The position numbers were made by a program, and so were the translations under genes. A stretch of DNA of 64,000 bases from Prochilodus magdalenae (Eukaryota; Chordata; Actinopteri; Characiformes; Prochilodontidae): NCBI GenBank assembly GCA_024036415.1, contig JAMWET010001918.1:137001-201000 (forward strand), in the 5' to 3' direction. Within the stretch, counting starts at the first letter, position 1. Each line of letters begins with the position of its first letter. Under the pieces are notes generated by a model that worked only from the letters and a program-made list of their open reading frames with translations, made no database searches and was not told the DNA's origin. This document shows, piece after piece, positions 12,136 to 23,894 of this stretch.

Positions 12136-14165
12136 TCCCTCTATATGTAAGCACAATGGTTCTAATCTAATCCTTAAATGTACCTCAGTTAATCAATGTT
12201 TCCATCAAAGTTTTAGATCCAGAACATTCTGTTTTATAATAAGCACACCAGACAAGAAATTAGTCACCTGTGACTGAAACGTACAATGAGCGTGACTAAC
12301 ATCTGTGTTCTGATTTGGCATGAACTGGGCAAGTTTCTGGACGCGGACCAGAGCAATGTTCAGATACTCTTGCATTTAAGAATTGCCCAGTTGGGGCAGA
12401 TTTGGTGGATGCCTTCCCTGGCACAAGCCAGAGAAGAATTTTCTGTAGACTGGGATTTTAGCCACTCCTGTTAGACTTGTATGAGAGTTCCATACACCTG
12501 CAAATTCAGGTACTTCCTCCACGGTCTTTGGAAATTCCAAATGCTATCACTCCTTTTTGCCCATCATTAACATTTGAGGCCCGTTTCCCCACATGTAACA
12601 AGATATTCACTGCCATGTACCACCTCTTCTCAATATATGGATCCAGCCACACACCCCAAAGGTATTTATAGCCCCATCATCCTCATGCAACTCCATCTCC
12701 AAAAGCCTGAAGTCACTACTCCCTTGAACACACAAGGTGACTCATTTTTGGTCTGTGTGTTTAGATAATGATACACAAGCAAGCTCACATCTTAGGGCTG
12801 CACAGCCAGCTTTAATAACAGTAAGTGTCTTCTGTCTCAAACCACGCTGTAGTGTCCATCTGCTTAGAAAATAAACAACATTAGATGCAAAGAAGAAAGA
12901 AGAAAACTGAAGAGCAGCCCAAAGAAAGTGAGAGAGGCTGCATGGACAAAGTGCCCGGAATTCTAAATGGCCTTCCAGCCGGACGCTACACAGGAGCGGA
13001 TCAGAGGAATACTTTATAAAGATGGAATTTTAGTTGAAGTTTTTTTGCGCTCTGCTCATTAAAAGTTTCCTGAGCATGGGAGTGACCGTTTATTAACAGA
13101 TGCTTACATCCGGCCCTTTGTTGACCCCTACTGCAAAGCCATGCCTTGGGGGCCAAGGACCATGTATGAATCTTTTATTTGAATTCACGCAACCAATTAG
13201 GAGTTTTAGGCTTCTGGTGATGAAGGATGAAGCCATTATCTCTTCTTCTGCTTTGTTCTGTGTAAACATTCATTTTTTCCGGCAGTTGTTGCTGACTTTC
13301 TGAGAAATGCCTGAAGTTGGGAACTGATTAGAGCTGTCTGCCCCACCCGAGCCAGATACTCACCTCCAATGACATAGACTATTACCTTTCGGTGATATAT
13401 TGTTTGTGGGAGTGTGTATGTATATACGGACACAGGGTGCATACCGCGTGCTTTCCAGCTTGCTACAATTGGTGATGCTGTTGCAGTTGTAGAAGTAGAA
13501 AAAGCAGGAAGGTGTCCACGAATGGTGCAGGAAGGCGTGTGTAATACTGTATCAAGTCACTTGTCACTGATTATGACTGTAAAGACTTGGCCATTCTACC
13601 TCCTCAGATAGTTTACCGCTCCACTCACTGATGCTGGGTGCATACAACTCAGCACCCTGATGAACCAGGGACCTCAGTCATGGAAATCTCAGGTCAGTTC
13701 TAGATTTTGCAACTTGTGGAGTATTGCACTCATTGCCTACACAAATTCCCAGGGCAAATACAAGGCAGTGCCCTGTCCTCCACCTCGGCTGCTTCTCTGT
13801 CATGTTAACTCCAGCATACAAACCTGCTTAAGCATGGCATGCCGGTTCTGAGATCAGTGACAGCCTGGTTTGAGGGGCTCATCTTGGGACGTCATTCATT
13901 CTGATTCACCAGATTTGGATCATGGAAATACAGAATCAGTGACTGGCTACATAAGCTTGTGCATGGATGATGTGATTTCTTTCAAAATGATCACAACAAG
14001 TGCCGTTCAGAAGCCGTAAGTGTCTGCAGAGGTGCTTGCACTGACTTCTTAGCACAGCAACAGACAACCTACCCTGGATTATTTGGACAGACAAATAATG
14101 TCTCATGCCTGTGATGGTAATGCCTCTTCCCACCTACTATGTGCTTAGTCTATCCACAGTACACA
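12136..14165. other. Unassigned DNA
   Basis: No gene, RNA or repeat family could be supported in about 2 kb. Short plus frames (12286-12474, 12477-12671, 13414-13611) have no recognisable motif. A LINE 5' extension from 14166 leftward is possible but too decayed to follow. Confidence 0.4.
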
Positions 14166-15100
14166 TTAGGACTACACTAGAAGGTTGTTGGCCCTGGCAA
14201 CATACCTGGGTGGATGCTCAGGGGATGTGATGACCAGCTGGCAAACGTTACAACTGATGTATTCAGTGTCTCCCTGATTCAAAACAGGTCCCATCAATCC
14301 TGTGTCCTAAACAATCATCGCCCTAACAGTATTACAGAGGATGCCATATCTGCCACCATTGACCTCTCACTAATCCACCCAGTAAGTTCAGCAGTATACT
14401 GGAAAGCTGGGTGTACTGGGCTTGAACACTGGCTGGAAATATGTTCAGTCTTTTAGGATCAGCAAGAACACCTTGAGCACCACCATACTGAACTTAGGTG
14501 TTCCCCATGGTTCTGTGCTCAGTCCCATTCAATTTACACTGCTGACCCACAACTTCACACTGCAGTCCTTAAATCACATCCTCAAGTTTGCTAATAATAT
14601 AACATGAGTGGCTTTTATCAGCAGGGGGTGGAGACTGTGCAGGCTGGTGCTGAGACAACAATCTCTAAATATTGATAAGATGAAAGATGATTGTCGACTT
14701 CAGAAAGACTCACACCTAACACTCCACTGTAGATCAATGATTCAACTGTGAAGAGTCCAATACATCAAGTTCTTTACTGTGCACATCATCGGTGGCCTCA
14801 CCGGGTTCCTCAAAACCATCCAGCAGTGACTTTGCTTCCTGCCAAGGACAGCAAACCTCGCCCTTCCTTTCTCACCGCATTTTTCAGTGAGGGGTACAGC
14901 TTGGTGTCTTTACCAGCTGTCTTACTCTCTGGTATAAGAACCGCCATGTCTTCTGAGCGCAGGACCCTACAGAGTGTAAAGATGGCTGAGAAGATAATAG
15001 TGGTGTCTTTACCCACCATCGACCCCTCCTACTGCATTCGCAAGCTTGCCCACATTGTGGAGGACCCCTCCCAGTCTATGCATGTACAGTACATGTATAT
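14166..15100 (+). pseudogene. L2-type LINE reverse transcriptase relic
   Basis: Several plus frames read a reverse transcriptase in order. GPGNIPGWMLRGCDDQLANV lies at about 14190-14250 (compare GPDNIPGRVLRACADQLAGVF of fish LINEs). NLGVPHGSVLSPIQFTLLTH follows at about 14490-14550 (the GxPQGxVLSP block), then LKFANNIT at 14580, where the catalytic YADD/FADD has become FANN. MIVDF-type and RTLQSVKMAEKIIVVSLPTI (about 14965-15025) complete the C-terminal part. The protein would copy the LINE RNA at the target site. Frameshifts, stops and the lost aspartates show it is inactive. Confidence 0.8.
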
Positions 15101-16550
15101 GTGTGAAGGCCTAGTCCTACAGAAATACTCAGAGGTATCTGTCTCTATTCCCCACTCATAGGTACCTGTCCCTGGATAATAACGCAACCCTGACCTACTT
15201 GTGCACCCTCTCTACTATCAATGCAGGCAGGTGGTAAAAGCCCACTTTCATTCAGCGATGGACCACTGCAATGAAAAGGTAAGGTAAATGCAGGACAGAG
15301 CAATTGTAGTACTGGGCATGTATGGCTCTAGACAAGTCACTGCTACTGGCATAAGCGGTGAACACAATTTCAGTTGAAGAACAAATGAGTGAATTTTCGC
15401 ACTGGTAGCCGCCAAGATGATCATTAGGTGACCCTGCATCAAAGAAAACTGGTGAATAACATCAGAATTTAACTATAGCCAATGCTAACAACCGCACAGT
15501 GACTGGATTCAGAAGGAGGATTAAACCCAGACTTTTGCAGAGATGAGGAGCATAGTTTATAATGACATGAGGTCCATCAGTTAAAGACCTGGACTACTCA
15601 CCAACATTCACCAGTGCTATCCACCAATACTATCCATTGTCAAGTTATGAAAACCTTTGCTTCTGATGGCAGTCCTGAAGTGATCCTGTGCTGATGGGAC
15701 ACCAGTATAGTGACCACAGATAAAGGACTGCTCTAATTGCAGCAACGGTAGGTGAGCATCTCTCCTACCATGTTCTACTGCTAACACCTGTACAAAGCCT
15801 GTAAGAAATGTAGAACTCCACGGTTCACTATGCGTGAGAAAGGCTGGGAACAGCATCAGAATATTTTATGCAATTTTTTTCACAGGTTTTTACACATCAA
15901 GAAATTCTGTGGGACGTCCTCCACAGGTGTGGCTCTCCATTTTGTTCTACGACAGTTCTATGAAAGAATAATGGCAAATGCAACAATAGGTGACCAGGAG
16001 TCTTTAGATTTCAGAGCTTGTGCTGGTGTTGGGTAGGAGTGCATACTTATCCATGTTATTTTCTTTAGTGCGTTACTGGAAATAGAAAGGCCTGGCACTG
16101 GGGCCCTGGCATTCAGTTTTACATTCACAGGCTTTGGGCTGCTACTAAATAAAGACCTGTGTACATCTCAGAACTGCAGTGTGCACATACTCCTGACATC
16201 CTGAAACACAGTGCTCATCTTCAACATTGAATTTTTGTGCCATGTTTGCTCCCCTGTTCCACCTTCACCTTTGAAAGAACACTCAAGCAGGTTTTCCCTT
16301 CTTTGGCAAGCAACATCAACTGAAACCTTAACTTTTACACCAAGCTTGCAGTCTATCAAGCAGCCATGACCACTCAGCCGAACTGTAATCCTTGATTCTT
16401 GAAGCTGTGCCCTTAATAACTCTTGGTATAGGCAGCATGACCTTTTGCCTACATACAGAAATATGTGAAGCAGTTATGGGTAAGAGCATACAAGACATAA
16501 AACACAACTAAAGCTATGCTGGGTTGGCCATAAAGCTGAGCTGGTAGGGA
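15101..16550. other. Unassigned DNA
   Basis: No recognisable gene or repeat. The plus frame 15830-16036 and minus frames here have no motif I know. Confidence 0.4.
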
Positions 16551-16680
16551 ATGCTTAAGAATCACCCTGCCATGTCATGTTCTGTACCTCTAGGGCAGAG
16601 GATGTTATGCTTTAAGGAGAAAGGGACTAAGGGCTGGCCAGGGAGCTCCACTAGGGACAGACTATAGTTATACCAGGATC
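16551..16680 (+). repeat. Dispersed repeat, copy 1 (with 17549-17662)
   Basis: Shares ATGCTTAAGAA, AAGGAGA, GGGCTGGCCAGGGAGCTC and AGACTATA...TTATA in the same order as 17549-17662, roughly 70 percent identical by eye. Family unknown. Confidence 0.5.
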
Positions 16681-16686
16681 AATGGG

Positions 16687-16867
16687 CCTGATTCACCAAC
16701 ATCTACGTTTTTTTCCTAAAGTTTTTTACAGAAAAGTCTATTTTAGACCTATTATGTGTCCTTAAACCACAGAACTGTTTGTACCGCTTTGCTTTTGAGT
16801 GTGTGTACATTCTGTTCCTACCTCAGAACAATGCCAAATAAGAAAACATTGGTGAATATCAGATTCT
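16687..16867. mobile_element. Possible short MITE
   Basis: CCTGATTCACCAACAT at the left faces ATTGGTGAATATCAG at the right, an imperfect inverted repeat about 180 bp apart. No clear target-site duplication. Confidence 0.35.
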
Positions 16868-17122
16868 GTGTAAGTGGGGTCTTAAGAATAATTATTTTCT
16901 AAAAGTAGCTGGTGGATGTCTTTATCCAGACATCTCTCTCATTTCTGTGATTAAAGCAGCAAAGAGGTCAAGACCATCAAATGGGAGGCACAAAGGAGAT
17001 GAAATGGAGAAATAAAGCTGTGCAGGAGAAGGAGACTGCTTGACCTCTGCGTGTCAAAAACGTCAAATGGTTCACCAAACCGCACTTAATACTGCTCATA
17101 CAAATCACACAATTATACACTT

Positions 17123-17548
17123 CATCAAAAGAATAGCTGCAGGGGTCGGGTTTCAAAGCTATTGGGAGGGAAGATAAAGGTGAACAGGGACAAAAAATGA
17201 TGATAAATGTAGACTGATATGGACTAAATGTACTCAGCTACACATACAGAAGTAGTGGCTCTCGGTATGGTGTCAGGCCGCCATGTTTGCCAATGCAGCA
17301 TTCCAAACGTCTCAGCATTGAGACTAGAGGTTCCTAATGGCCTCCTCTGATAATCCACCCCCCATGCAGCTTGAATATCCTCACAGAGTTCCTGCAGATG
17401 TCTCGGTAGGGGTGGAGGTGGAGTGAGGCTTTCTGGACAAGTGATGCAGGACAGCAAACTTCATCTTGGCGCTACACATGGATTCAATGGTTGTCTCCAA
17501 CAAGACAAAAGCCGGACTTGCCACTGAAGATGACCAGAGAACTGAAGG
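17123..17548 (-). mobile_element. DNA transposon family A, copy 1 (Tc1-like)
   Basis: Begins ATCAAAAGAATAGCTGC, then GAGCTACACATACAGAAGTA and GGTGTCAGGCCGCCATG, shared with 30664, 35941 and 55873/57466. The later part (GTTGTCTCCAACAAGACAAAAG) is the inverse of a transposase stretch reading SRFCL-like on the minus strand, typical of Tc1 relics. Truncated at 17548. Confidence 0.6.
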
Positions 17549-17662
17549 AATGCTTAAGAACCACCGTGTTCTATACATCTCAATGGGTATACCCCATTTC
17601 AAGGAGATAAGACTAAGGTCTGGTCAGAGAGCTCGACCAGGAACAGATTATACTTATAGGTT
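17549..17662 (+). repeat. Dispersed repeat, copy 2 (with 16551-16680)
   Basis: Order-conserved match to 16551-16680 beginning at ATGCTTAAGAACCACC. It abuts the family A fragment. Confidence 0.5.
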
Positions 17663-18221
17663 TAAGGTCCAGAGAGACAGCTGGCTTCTTTTGTGCCAGT
17701 TCAGTTGTGAAGTTTCTATTCCACCTTAAATGGCACTGCAGTTGTGTTCTGGTACCTGGACAAGCTGTACCACTTCAGTTTTCTTTAAGTGTGTAGATTA
17801 ATCATGCCCATTAACAATTAGATTTCTTGGGAAAGGCATGAAAAATGCCAACATTCGCTTCACAATCTGGATTATTCTGAACTGAGATTACAAGCATAAT
17901 GCATCTAAATTATAAGTTTGAATAAATAACTGTATTTACTCACATCTGAATATCTTCCTCTCTGCCACGTTGGTCAGCCAGCAGTAAACGAAAGCATCCA
18001 CTCTGACTGTTCTTTGCTGAAAGCAGCAGTAAGGCTTCATGGAGGGTTCTCCTGAGCAACCTTTTGAATGGCAAAATGAAATATGAGACACTCTATAGAC
18101 TTGCAATCCTTATGTGCATGCACAACTGTGAACTGAAGTGCCTGAGTGTGCCATTTGGGAATGGGCTATAGAGGTTGTGTTTCTCATCTTGTAACTAAGT
18201 TTTGACATTTATGGCCCCAAC
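17663..18221. other. Unassigned DNA
   Basis: No gene or repeat recognised. It may be the continuation of the repeat that starts at 17549. Confidence 0.35.
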
Positions 18222-19183
18222 TGAATGTCTAAAAGCCCTACTGCTGTGAATGTGTCTGACCAAACAATCAGAAACAGGCCTCATGAGGGCGGCCTGAGGG
18301 CCCGACCTCCTGTAGTGGGCCCTGTGCTCATTGGCCAGCACTGTAGAACTTGATTGGCATTTGCCACAGAACACCAGAATTGGCAGATCCGCCACAGGCG
18401 CCTTGTGCTTTTCACAGATGAGAGCAGGTTTTACCTGAGCACATTGGACATGTGAGCACATGATTGACTGCAACATCATTCAGCATGACTGGTTTGGTGG
18501 TGGGTCAGTGATGGTCTGGGAAGGCATATCCCTGGAAGGTCGCACAGACCTCTATAGGCTAGACAGCAGCACCCTGACTGCTATTAGGTATCAGGATGAA
18601 ATCCTTGGACCCGTTGTCAGACCCTACCCTGGTGCAGTGGGTCCTGGGTTCCTCCTGGTGCAATGCCCGGCCTCATGTGGCGAGAGTATGCAGGCAGTTC
18701 TTGGAGAATGAAGGAATTGATACCATTGACTGACCCACCGGCTCGCCTGACCTAAATCCAATAGAACACCTCTGGGACATTATGTATCGGTCCATCCGAC
18801 GCCACCAGGTTGCACTTCAGACTGTCCAGGAGCTCAGTGATGCCCTGGTCCAGATCTGGGAGGAGATCCCCCAGGACACCATTCGTCGTCTCATTAGTAG
18901 CATGTGGGGGCCATACAAACTACTGAGTACCATTTTGAGTTGCTGCAATGGAGTTTGAGTTAAATGGACGAGCCTGCTGCATCATTTTTTCGCTTTGATT
19001 TTCAGGGTGTCTTTAAATTTATCCCTCTGTAGGGTGATCATTTTCATTTCCATCAAACGATGTGGCATCCTTTCGTTCCTAACACATTACCCAGTCTATA
19101 TGAGGAAAGATATTCTGCATAATTTTTCACCCATTGAGATCTGATGTGTTTTCAAAGTGTTCCCTTAATTTTTTTGAGCAGTG
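18222..19183 (+). mobile_element. Tc1-like transposon, 5'-truncated, 3' TIR intact
   Basis: The right end TTTTTTTGAGCAGTG is a common fish Tc1-like terminus, followed by TA at 19184-19185. The 3' untranslated text (ATCAAACGATGTGGCATCC, CATTGAGATCTGATGTG) and the coding relic precede it. The 5' half is missing. Confidence 0.85.
18408..18945 (+). pseudogene. Tc1-like transposase C-terminal relic
   Basis: The nucleotide order gives LFTDESR (about 18408-18428, first catalytic Asp), then FGGGSVMVWEGIS (about 18490), GRTDLYRL, YQDEILGPVVRPY, GAVGPGFLLVQ, then a frame change at about 18660 where the HDNARPH block with the second Asp is expected. About 5 bases are missing there. After it come [14 protein letters not shown] (about 18746-18785, holding the acidic third residue) and QVALQTVQELSDALVQIWEEIPQDTIRRLI. 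A segment between TDESR and the GGGS block is also deleted. The enzyme would cut at TIRs and insert at TA, but is inactive here. Confidence 0.85.
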
Positions 19184-20298
19184 TACTTGAATTAAAAAGA
19201 ATTACGGGATGTTAATATTTGACATGTATCTATGGATACTGCAGGGCGGGGAGTATTAGAATAAGGTGGTTACACTGGTGGTGACTACAGGGATGGTATG
19301 GGCACCATGCTGGGTATGGCGGAGAACAGGGTTGATAGGGTTCCTTTAAATATCTAACCTGGAATCTGATTAGTGTATTTCATACAGTCATTGTGATGGA
19401 AAGCAGTTGCCTCTTTTGTATCCTGATTGCATAACATTGCTACATTAGATTGTGTAAATGAATTACAGTGTTCCATTACTACCTAGCCCTGGTGCTGAAG
19501 AATTTTGGGTTGTGACCAGCGGCGTTCAGCCCTGTATACTTACTATGCACAATGCGCAGTGCCCATCAAATTAGGCATGGGCCCCTGCCTTCCCCTCGTG
19601 TCACAGATGTTTATGTTTGCAACTCGATGAGAGGACAAAGTGGATCTATCCGAAAAAAGAAAAACACAGAAGAATGAATTGTGGGAACAGCCATCAGGTA
19701 CACTTATATTCTCCTAACGGTAATGTTTAGTTCGAGTGCTACATTTAATGCACATAAAAAAAAAAAATTAAAAAAAAAAAAAAAAAACGTGTTTAGAAGA
19801 GATATGTCGGATGTAAACAAGTGTCCATATTAGGGTTGACAGAAAACAGCCTCAGCCTATGTTATTTTCCTTTCTAATGCCATCCTCTCAAGGTATACTG
19901 TTTCCATATGGTCTTGGTTATGTTTGTTGTGGAGCTCGGGGATATGGCCTTTTGTTGTGGGAGTCTGTGGTGACCTTTTGTTATGGGAAGTGTGGATTGT
20001 CTCCCCACTAGTGCAGAGAGTAGTGGCCACTGCACTCTGCCGTTTCTATGGAAATGACCCTTTGTCTCCTACCAAGGTCATACAAGCCCTACCTCCTTAT
20101 GTACATTATATATCTTGATTGGGTCTTTTGAGGTTCTTATAATCACCCACTACAAACTCCTCCATCTCTTTCTCCACCTTTATTGTTCCTATCTTCATTT
20201 CCCACTTATTCATCCTTAAACTCCCCTTCCCCACCCTCCCCACTGTATATAAGACTCTACAAAAACACTTACTGTTAGACTGAACTAGACTGAACTAA
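19184..20298. other. Unassigned DNA with poly-A tract
   Basis: An A-rich run lies at about 19756-19787. A GGGCCC-type stretch at 19528-19595 loosely resembles 5345-5400. No gene recognised. Confidence 0.4.
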
Positions 20299-20500
20299 AC
20301 TGGACCCGACTGACAACCTAAACCTGCGGCCTGAGGATGATTCTCTATGCACATGAACGTGACTGGACCCGGCTGGACAGGACGGACAACCTAAACCTGG
20401 TTCCTGTGCATGATTCTGCATGCATGTTAACAGGACTGGACCAAGCTAGACAGGACCAACAAACTATGCTTGGTGCCTGTGCATGATTCTGCACAGGGAG
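20299..20500. repeat. Tandem repeat, ~3 units of 63-73 bp
   Basis: Units start at ACTGGACC (20299, 20362 and 20435), each followed by CAACCTAAACCTG-like and GCATGATTCTGCA-like blocks. Units are imperfect. Confidence 0.7.
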
Positions 20501-21348
20501 AATGTGGTGTTGAATCATGTGCGGATGATGTGGGGCACCCTTTAATGTGTTTGTGGATGGTGATGGTGATGGGTATGGTTGTGATGGGGAGGAGACTGTG
20601 TTGAAGGACAGTGATGTGATGAAATACATCAGTAGTGTGTGGCAACAGTATGAAGTAATGTGGAGACAGGGATGGGAAGGTATTGGCTAGGGATGCAGGG
20701 ACTGGGTAAGGATGGGGTGGGAACAGGGTGGGGACAGATGCTCTCTAATACGCCAGCACTGGAGGAATTTGTTTTTGGCTCCAGTCTCCTGATGGATCCT
20801 CAGGTCACTTTATTTACCAAAAGCCGCAGCATGTGTTATGATGAGAATGTGGCAGACAAATATAGAGCCTGTCACCCATTACCTTCCCTGAAAAAGAGAG
20901 AGACAGCAGTTTTCTTTTCTGGTGGAGGTGCTTTTTTGTCCTGTCATGTCTTGTGTGTGCATGTGTGCGCCTGTGTGTGTGTGTGTTTAAAGTTTCATGT
21001 TCTACCACTCTCTCCTTTCTTCATCTTTCCAACACTCCGAACAGATCCATCAAACACTGCCCGCCAGGTGCAGACCTGTGTGATCTCATTAAAACCAGTG
21101 TGTGAATGCACAATCTCTCACTAACTCTTACAGTCTCTTTATTTGTCTTTCTCTCTCTCTCTTATTCTCTCACTTGCTGCTCTCTTTCTTTTGGAAGTGG
21201 ACAAAGTACACAACACTATTACTTGAGTCAAGTCAGGTTGTATATATTGGAGTTAAAATACTGGAGCGCTGGGTCTAAAATACATACATATATAAAACAA
21301 CACATTGTTGCCACCATGACCAGTTGATCACTTGACCGACCAGACTGT
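20501..21348. other. Unassigned DNA with short TG run
   Basis: G-rich anonymous sequence, a TGTGTG run at about 20954-20988 and CT-rich text near 21140-21190. No gene supported. Confidence 0.4.
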
Positions 21349-22127
21349 TTGTCACTGCTGATCAGAAAAGCCCAACAACGCCTCCACTTTCTACGAAGGC
21401 TGAGGAGAGTCAACCTGCCACAGCAGCTCCTCTGCAACTTCTACAGATCCACCGTGGAGAGCATCCTGACAAGCTGCATCACTGTGTGGTATGGTAGTGC
21501 CACCTCTGCTGAGCGCAAGGCCCTGCAGAAGGTGGTAAAGACTGCACAGCACTTCTCCGCATCTACCCTCCCACCCATACAGGACATCTACGACAAGAGA
21601 TGTCTGAGGAAAGCAGTCAACATATCCTCAGACCCCACACACCCCAGCCATCCCCTCTTCCAACCTCTGCCCTCCTGAAAGAGGTACCGGAACACCCGAG
21701 CCAGAACCACCAGGTTCAGGAACAGCTTTTACCCTAGAGCTGTCAAACTGGTCACACCAGCAGCGCCTAACAGAACATGACTACACCACTAAAGACTGCT
21801 ACTGATATGTAGTTATACTACCTCACAGGACTGTTTGCACCGCACTTTAACTCAACCTGTATACTTGAACATCCAGTTTTGTTTTTATTTTGTTCTTATT
21901 TATCTATATTTATTTATCTATACTGAACATCTGTACAAAGCAATTTGGCTGTTACTGAACATTAAGCTGCTGTTGTCCCACCTGCACTGTACACTTTATA
22001 TATCCATACTGTTCAAACCACATACTTACTGATACTGCGCTACTCTTTGCACATGTCCTGTACACATACTGTACACATACTGTACTGTTTGCACACATTG
22101 TTTTTGTCTATTTGTCTTTGCACTACG

Positions 22128-22128
<1 letters not shown>
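21349..22128 (+). pseudogene. L2-type LINE: RT C-terminal region and 3' UTR
   Basis: The plus frame 21349-21678 reads KAQQRLHFLRRLRRVNLPQ, LLCNFYRSTVESILTSCITV, WYGSATSAERKALQKVVKTA and DIYDKRCLRKAVNI..DPTHPSHPLF. This is the conserved C-terminal domain after the polymerase palm in fish L2-like LINEs. After a stop at about 21676 the same text continues as RYRNTRARTTRFRNSFYPRAVKLV. The T-rich 3' UTR runs to the TA array at 22129. It is a 5'-truncated retrocopy, as LINE insertions usually are, with only one or two defects in this part, so it is younger than the 14 kb relic. Confidence 0.88.

Positions 22129-22171
<43 letters not shown>
22129..22171. repeat. (TA)n microsatellite
   Basis: About 20 TA units immediately after the LINE 3' end. 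Confidence 0.97.
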
Positions 22172-22175
<4 letters not shown>

Positions 22176-22176
<1 letters not shown>

Positions 22177-22700
22177 TACATTCTTCAACTGCACTGGAGA
22201 AGGAGCCTGACCATGTTTCGTTATACTGTACAACCCTGAATCTTCTCCATGCTGGTCCCATATTCTTGCGTATCTCGTTTTCCCATCTCCATGGAAGCCC
22301 TCCGAGTGGCCTTTTCCATTCCACAACTGCATGGGTCCATCTGTCATTGGTGAGCCATGCAATGTGTCCTGCCCATCTGAGCTTGCTCTTCTGATACTCT
22401 GCAACAACGTCCTTCACTCCACTTATCCATCTGATCTCCTTGTTTAAAAGTGTTCTTGCAATGACACTCCCAGCATACATCTCTCTGTGATGGTCTGGCC
22501 CATTGCTGTTCCTCCTTTTTCGTCATTGCCCAGTTCTCGCATTTAGCATCGCAGGCAAGACAGTGTCATTGAAGAGCGCAGCGTGGATGGCCACGTCCAG
22601 CTTTCCCTTCAGCACATCCTAGATGAAGTTGAACACCCTCCATCCAGCTCTAATTCTGTGCAAGATCTCTGTCATGTCCCAAATCACATTCCATGTTTAC
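22176..22700 (-). pseudogene. RTE-like LINE RT C-terminal relic
   Basis: The minus frame (22480 leftward) reads KEIRWISGVKDVVAEYQKSK, LRWAGHIAWLTNDRWTHAVVEW and KRPLGGLPWRWENEIRKNMG, PAWRR. This is the RRWAGHVAR..DDRWT...GRPPxRW signature that follows the palm domain in RTE-like and related fish LINEs. The domain's catalytic residues would lie further right and are not seen. The last residues run into the TA repeat. Inactive. Confidence 0.7.
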
Positions 22701-22740
22701 CTCTTGGCCCAGAGAGACGTACTCCTTCACCTCCTATATA

Positions 22741-22942
22741 GGAAGTGCATTCACTAGGCTGTTTTAGAGTCATTAGTTTGTGCAACGAGGAAAACAAATT
22801 TTGCATGATGTTGCTAATATCATGCGAAGGAGGTGCATTCAGTAGGCTGTTTTAGAGTCGTTAAGTTGTGCAACAAGGAAAACAAGAAACGTAATGACTC
22901 TAAAACAGCCTACTGAGTGCACTTCCTTCGCATGATATTAGC
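22741..22942. repeat. 51 bp-arm inverted repeat plus partial direct copy
   Basis: The left arm 22813-22863 (GCTAATATCATGCGAAGGAG...) and right arm 22892-22942 (...CTTCCTTCGCATGATATTAGC) are reverse complements with about three mismatches and a 28-base spacer. A third, direct copy of part of the arm stands at 22741-22796 (GGCTGTTTTAGAGTCATTAG). Confidence 0.9.
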
Positions 22943-23079
22943 AATAGCAACGATGAAAATTCTTACTCTGCATTAGCTCCCGGACAACAAGTACTACCTA
23001 TTACAATACATAAGATAAATAAGTTCTAAATGAAGAAGCACAAAAAGAACGGTATATAATTATATATACTGGTGACAAA

Positions 23080-23345
23080 TTGGTGGACTATTCATCAATA
23101 TCTATCAAAGCACACACTAACACTCCACCACCACGCCAGTGTCAATGCAGTGTTGAGAATGATCCAACACCCACATAATACCGGCCCTGTGCGGGTCCTG
23201 CGGGGGTCCTAAGTATTAAAGAACAAGGTAATGGAGATAAACCGTGCAGAGAAACAGATGGACTACAGTCTGTAATTGTAGGTGCACTGTGTGCTCAGTG
23301 GAGCTGATGAAATGGATAAGGAGTGCAGATATATTGAGGTGTATT
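23080..23345 (+). mobile_element. Family B copy 1 (fold-back DNA transposon fragment)
   Basis: Contains GAATGATCCAACACCCACAT, ATAATACCGGCCCTG, ACAGATGGACTACAGTCTG and GGAGCTGATGAAATGGA in the order seen in all B copies. Confidence 0.7.
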
Positions 23346-23426
23346 GAATCTTATGGTTGATGGGTGTAGAAGAAGATAATATAAAATATAAATGCCTTAA
23401 ACCATACAGACATGGAGCAGAATGTA

Positions 23427-23880
23427 CAGGGGTTGGACAATGAAACTGAAACACCTGTCATTTTAGTGTGGGAGGTCTCATGGCTAAATTGGACCAGCCT
23501 GGTGGCCAATCTTTATTAATTGCACATTGCACCAGTAAGAGCAGAGTGTGAAGGTTCAGTTAGCAGGTAAGAGCACAGTTCTGCTCAAAATACTGCAATG
23601 CACACAACATTATGGGTGACATACCAGAGTTCAAAAGAGGACAAACTGTTGGTGCACGTCTTGCTGGCGCATCTGTGACCAAGACAGCAAGTCTTTGTGA
23701 TGTATCAAGAGCCACGGTATCCAGGGTAAGGTCAGCATACCACCAAGAAGGACGAACTACATCCAACAGGATTAACTGTGGACGCAAGAGGAAGCTGTCT
23801 GAAAGGGATGTTCGGGTGCTAACCCGGATTGTATCCAAAAAACATAAAACCACGGCTGCCCAAATGACGCTGTATTGGCC
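23427..23880 (+). mobile_element. Tc1-like transposon, 5' end intact, internally deleted and 3'-truncated
   Basis: TA at 23425-23426 is followed by the TIR CAGGGGTTGGACAATGAAAC, identical to the start of 48010-48538. Near 23866 the sequence jumps to GACGCTGTATTGGCC, which belongs close to the 3' end, and is then lost. Confidence 0.85.
23612..23872 (+). pseudogene. Tc1-like transposase N-terminal fragment
   Basis: The frame starts MGDIPEFKRGQTVGARLAG with a first HTH (GASVTKTASLCDVSRATVSR, residues about 18-38) and RSAYHQEGRT. A second DNA-binding region follows (CGRKRKLSERDVRVLTRIVS, about 60-80). These are the bipartite HTH modules that recognise the TIR. No catalytic domain remains, and the open frame runs on into unrelated CT-rich sequence after about 23872. 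It is a dead but open N-terminal fragment; a stable DNA-binding peptide is conceivable but not supported. Confidence 0.85.
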
Positions 23881-23894
23881 GCTGTATTGTATTT

